Assembly (NCBI GenBank): GCA_963575645.1
Contig: OY754470.1
Span: 3,604,501 to 3,668,500 of the forward strand
Reading direction: 5' to 3'
Length of the DNA stretch: 64,000 nt
Origin: Xanthostigma xanthostigma
Lineage: Eukaryota > Arthropoda > Insecta > Raphidioptera > Raphidiidae
This document shows positions 61,055 through 64,000 of the stretch, piece after piece. The position numbers and the translations under genes were made by a program. Each line of letters opens with the position of its first letter. Position 1 is the stretch's first letter. Under the pieces are notes generated by a model. The model worked only from the letters and a program-made list of their open reading frames with translations, made no database searches and was not told where the DNA came from.

Positions 61055-62715
61055 AACACACGATTTAAATGAGTATTTCTGTTTTGTTTTTTATTACGTA
61101 CTTTTATTAATTTTATCAAAAATGGTAACCTCCTGTAAGTTTTTCATTTTTACCAGGTGGTATCGACGGACAAGAAAAGGTTTATCCGTCTACAATGTCA
61201 ATTTTTTCATTTTCCATAAAAGTTTTGACTTTGCAATAGGTATTAGTTAACCGCCTTCTTCCTTAATATTGTATTACTAAACTAGAAAAATAAACTACTG
61301 AACCGATTTAAGTAAATTGTATACGAGAAAGTATACCCAATAGAAAATAATAATCAAAGACGCTCCACAAATTTTATGAGGTAACATAAAAAATCTCCTA
61401 TTTGGTAGTCAGTTGAAAACGAGTGAACCGATTTTAATAAAAACTATATGTGGAAACAGACCGAGACAATTCTGAGAAACAAAATTTAATCGAATAATCC
61501 CTAAGGAATTTATTGCTGAACAAACATTAAAAAAGGAACAAAAAAATATGTGTCGAAATGATAACCCTTTTTTTAAATCGGTTAAAAATATATCATTGCT
61601 CTCTTCGAAATTGTTATTATGATAGCAATATGATTAGGATAACTTATTACTTGTTGTGTGGACATAATTTGTTGTATTTACTATTTTTTGTATTTGGCCC
61701 TCTCGTCTGATGACCTGAATAGTTGAAAATATATGAGAACAAAGTCATCTATTTATTATTGTCCTTGAACTTATGTCGTAAAGACTAATCAAGAAAGGGC
61801 TCAATGTCCCCTTCACTTTACAGAGATACACATAATTGTTGACGCTATCTGTGTTTTTTTCTCTATAAATCTTTTGTAACGTTCTTAAACGACATACAAT
61901 GGCAAACAAAAATTTGAGACACTTTTTCACGAAAAAATTATTTTCCACAATTTAATAAATGACATTAACATCAAACTAAATTTTCTTCTTAAATTTGCAC
62001 AAGTGAGTAAAGTAAAGCAAAAAAATAAATGCTACCAATTTCCGTCAATAGGAGCGAGAGAGGCCATTTGGTTCTTGCTCAAAACTAGCAGACAAGCGAG
62101 CACGAAAAATAACCCCGGTTCTAATTTTGAAATCCACGCGAGCCCGCAGTGACGTCATTTCCATCTTCGCATCCAGCGCGGCAGCCAGCACAAGTTGCAG
62201 CGGTGATTCCAGCGGCAAAACTAGCCTCGTGTGCAGCGACCTTAAAGCCTAATATTCCAACAAAAAAAAATATGAATTAATGTATTTTGAACAAAAACTT
62301 GTTACAGTCGATCAAGATTTTGATATTAGGCTGACCTCAAATTTAAACTGATTATTTATGGCTTCCTGCTGGTTCAGTTAAAACGCCTAAACTTTTTAGT
62401 TTGAATGTATAACATATAAACAAAATATTACATTATTTTGAGTTGTACAATATCATGCTACAGACACGCATTATCACATACTATTTAAGAGAAAATAGCA
62501 ACCCACACTTTTGAAACATTGTTGAGGCACTTCAGTCAACATTGTTGTCTGAAGAAGTGGAAATGGTCAGGTGTTAATTAGATCTATTTTTACAACAATA
62601 AAAAATAATTTGTATATTTAATTGTTGATAAATATTTTAACAAGATAATCGCATCTCTTAATAAAATTAAGAAATCAAAAATATTTTGGTAGTTTTAATT
62701 TGAAACGAAACGAAT
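61055..62715. other. intergenic region between AcP-1 and AcP-2
   Basis: AT-rich DNA with no gene. It holds the partial MITE copy at 62040-62247. No TATA box comparable to that of AcP-1 was found within 100 bp of the AcP-2 start, so the two paralogues seem to have different core promoters. Confidence 0.55.
62040..62247. mobile_element. partial copy of the 59244-59695 MITE
   Basis: Matches the right half of that element, including AATAACCCCGGTTCTAATTT, the GCGGCAGCCAGCA block and a CTCGTGTGCAGCG terminus ending TTAAA. Confidence 0.7.
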
Positions 62716-63829
62716 ATGAACAGAGTTGGTAAACTGTTTTTAAATTTTTTATTTTTATTCTTTGTTATGGAAGCTTCGACGACTCTATTGCAAGTTCATA
62801 TGGTAAGTTACATTATTATTTTTTTATAATACTAAAAATATATCTAAAAACAAAACAATACATTTTTTATCAGATTATGAGACATGGAGCCCGAACGCCA
62901 GTTAAATATGCTGATTATCCGACCGACCCATATAAGGATAAATCGTACTATCCTTTAGGAAACGGCGACTTAACAAATGTAAGACGTTTATTTTATTGTC
63001 TTTTTGTGTGTTCGTATTATGAAATTTGTTTCATACATTTTTTTAGAAATTGTTTAATTTTGATGTTTTCTATTTAAAAAAAACTAAAGAATGCCCGGAC
63101 CCACAGTATAACATCAGCCGTAGGGTCAGAGCCCCCGAGCTAGAAGAGCCCCAATATGCGTAAACAAAAAATCTTAAAATGTCTTAAAAAATATTATTAG
63201 TAAAATTAAAAAATTAAGTTTAAAAAAATCATCAGTTTACTTAAAAATCGTTGTTCATACTGCGAAGTATTATTGATAAAAACCCAACCCTAATGAATGA
63301 ATAAAAAACTCACTACGCCACTGTTTATCCAATACTGTCTATAGAAGAACCTTCACCAGCTATGGATTATGTATAAATATTAAATCAGTTCGTCGAAAAA
63401 AAATTAAAAAAATATCTTTTTAACCTCTATAATATTTATTTTGTTAATTTAATTATTTTCAAATATATTTTCCTTATGCGAGTGTTTTTATTTTTCGAAA
63501 AAAGGCCCCCCTAGAAATTTTTAATACAGTGCTAGCTATGACGATTTCACACGTATTCTATGATCAGAAATATACCAATTTTTTTTCAGTATGGAAAAAA
63601 ACAATTAGTAGATTTGGGTCGATACCTACGGGAACGCTACCAGAATATATTGGGCGACCTATTTGTAATTGGTTCAGTGGACGTACAAACAACCGAGGTC
63701 ATCAGAACCCAGACCAGTGCGCTATCTTTACTTGCAGGTCTTTATGAGCCGACTCCAATTGAGCAATTCGATGACGATATTAACTGGCAGCCTGTACCTT
63801 ACCACTTTCTGCCCTTGAAACAGGACAAG
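62716..63829 (+). CDS. histidine acid phosphatase, 5' part (AcP-2; continues past the window)
   Basis: A tandem paralogue of AcP-1. Exons seen: 62716-62802 (signal peptide, about 25 residues), 62874-62978 (MRHGARTP motif with the nucleophile histidine) and 63590-63829 (GKKQ..LGRYLRERY and the QTTEVIRTQTSA block). The second and third exons have exactly the same lengths, 105 and 240 bp, and the same phase as in AcP-1. The last visible exon ends AAG with GCAAGT following, a GC-type donor; an AcP-1-like end supports this. Exons for the C-terminal half, including the second active-site motif, are not in the window. The 0.17 kb after the donor holds no recognisable exon. Confidence 0.88.
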
Positions 63830-64000
63830 GCAAGTGATATTTTTCTATAAAAATTACTGTATGCAATGAGTCATTTTTTTTTGCCAGTGCAGGAAAAATC
63901 TTTTTAAAAAAAGACACCATACGTTGCGGTGGCGTGGAACTTCCAGCCACTGAAAAATCCCTACCTTTCCACACATTAATCCGGAACTGCATCAAGAATA

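Overview
This is eukaryotic, almost certainly insect, nuclear DNA. It is strongly AT-rich, its genes are split into many exons by GT-AG introns, and it is packed with short inverted-repeat transposons and small Helitrons of types common in moths and butterflies. Lepidoptera is my best guess, but nothing here proves the order. No bacterial, viral or CRISPR feature was seen. All gene models were built by hand from splice-site phase and protein family likeness.

Layout. 1-6.8 kb: gene-free, with a large mariner-type foldback element (1257-2021) and a hAT element carrying a nested Helitron (6043-6484). 6.88-11.95 kb, plus: type II membrane aminopeptidase N (APN-A, 11 exons), all catalytic motifs intact. 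12.79-20.59 kb, minus, convergent: a secreted M1 paralogue (APN-B, 13 exons) in which the GAMEN motif, all three zinc ligands and the catalytic-tyrosine motif are lost although the frame is fully open. 21.46-28.04 kb, plus, head-to-head with APN-B: an adhesion GPCR with two C-type-lectin-like domains, a GPS and a 7TM domain on one exon. 28-38.8 kb: mostly repeats. 38.81-49.97 kb, plus: a second active type II APN (APN-C, 14 exons) with a Ser/Thr-rich insertion inside its N-terminal beta domain. 50-55.4 kb: a nested element, then a satellite-like array (four units of about 460 bp), then a duplicated promoter-proximal segment split by a minisatellite. 55.45-60.94 kb, plus: histidine acid phosphatase (AcP-1, 7 exons). 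62.72 kb to the window end: a tandem paralogue (AcP-2), cut by the window edge.

How they fit. Two active and one inactive M1 ectopeptidases form a local family sharing intron positions. The active ones would trim N-terminal residues from extracellular peptides. The dead one is predicted to be soluble and could bind peptides, act as a decoy or partner its neighbours; that is inference. The GPCR and the phosphatases look like unrelated neighbours, except that APN-B and the GPCR start codons lie only about 870 bp apart and may share a promoter region.
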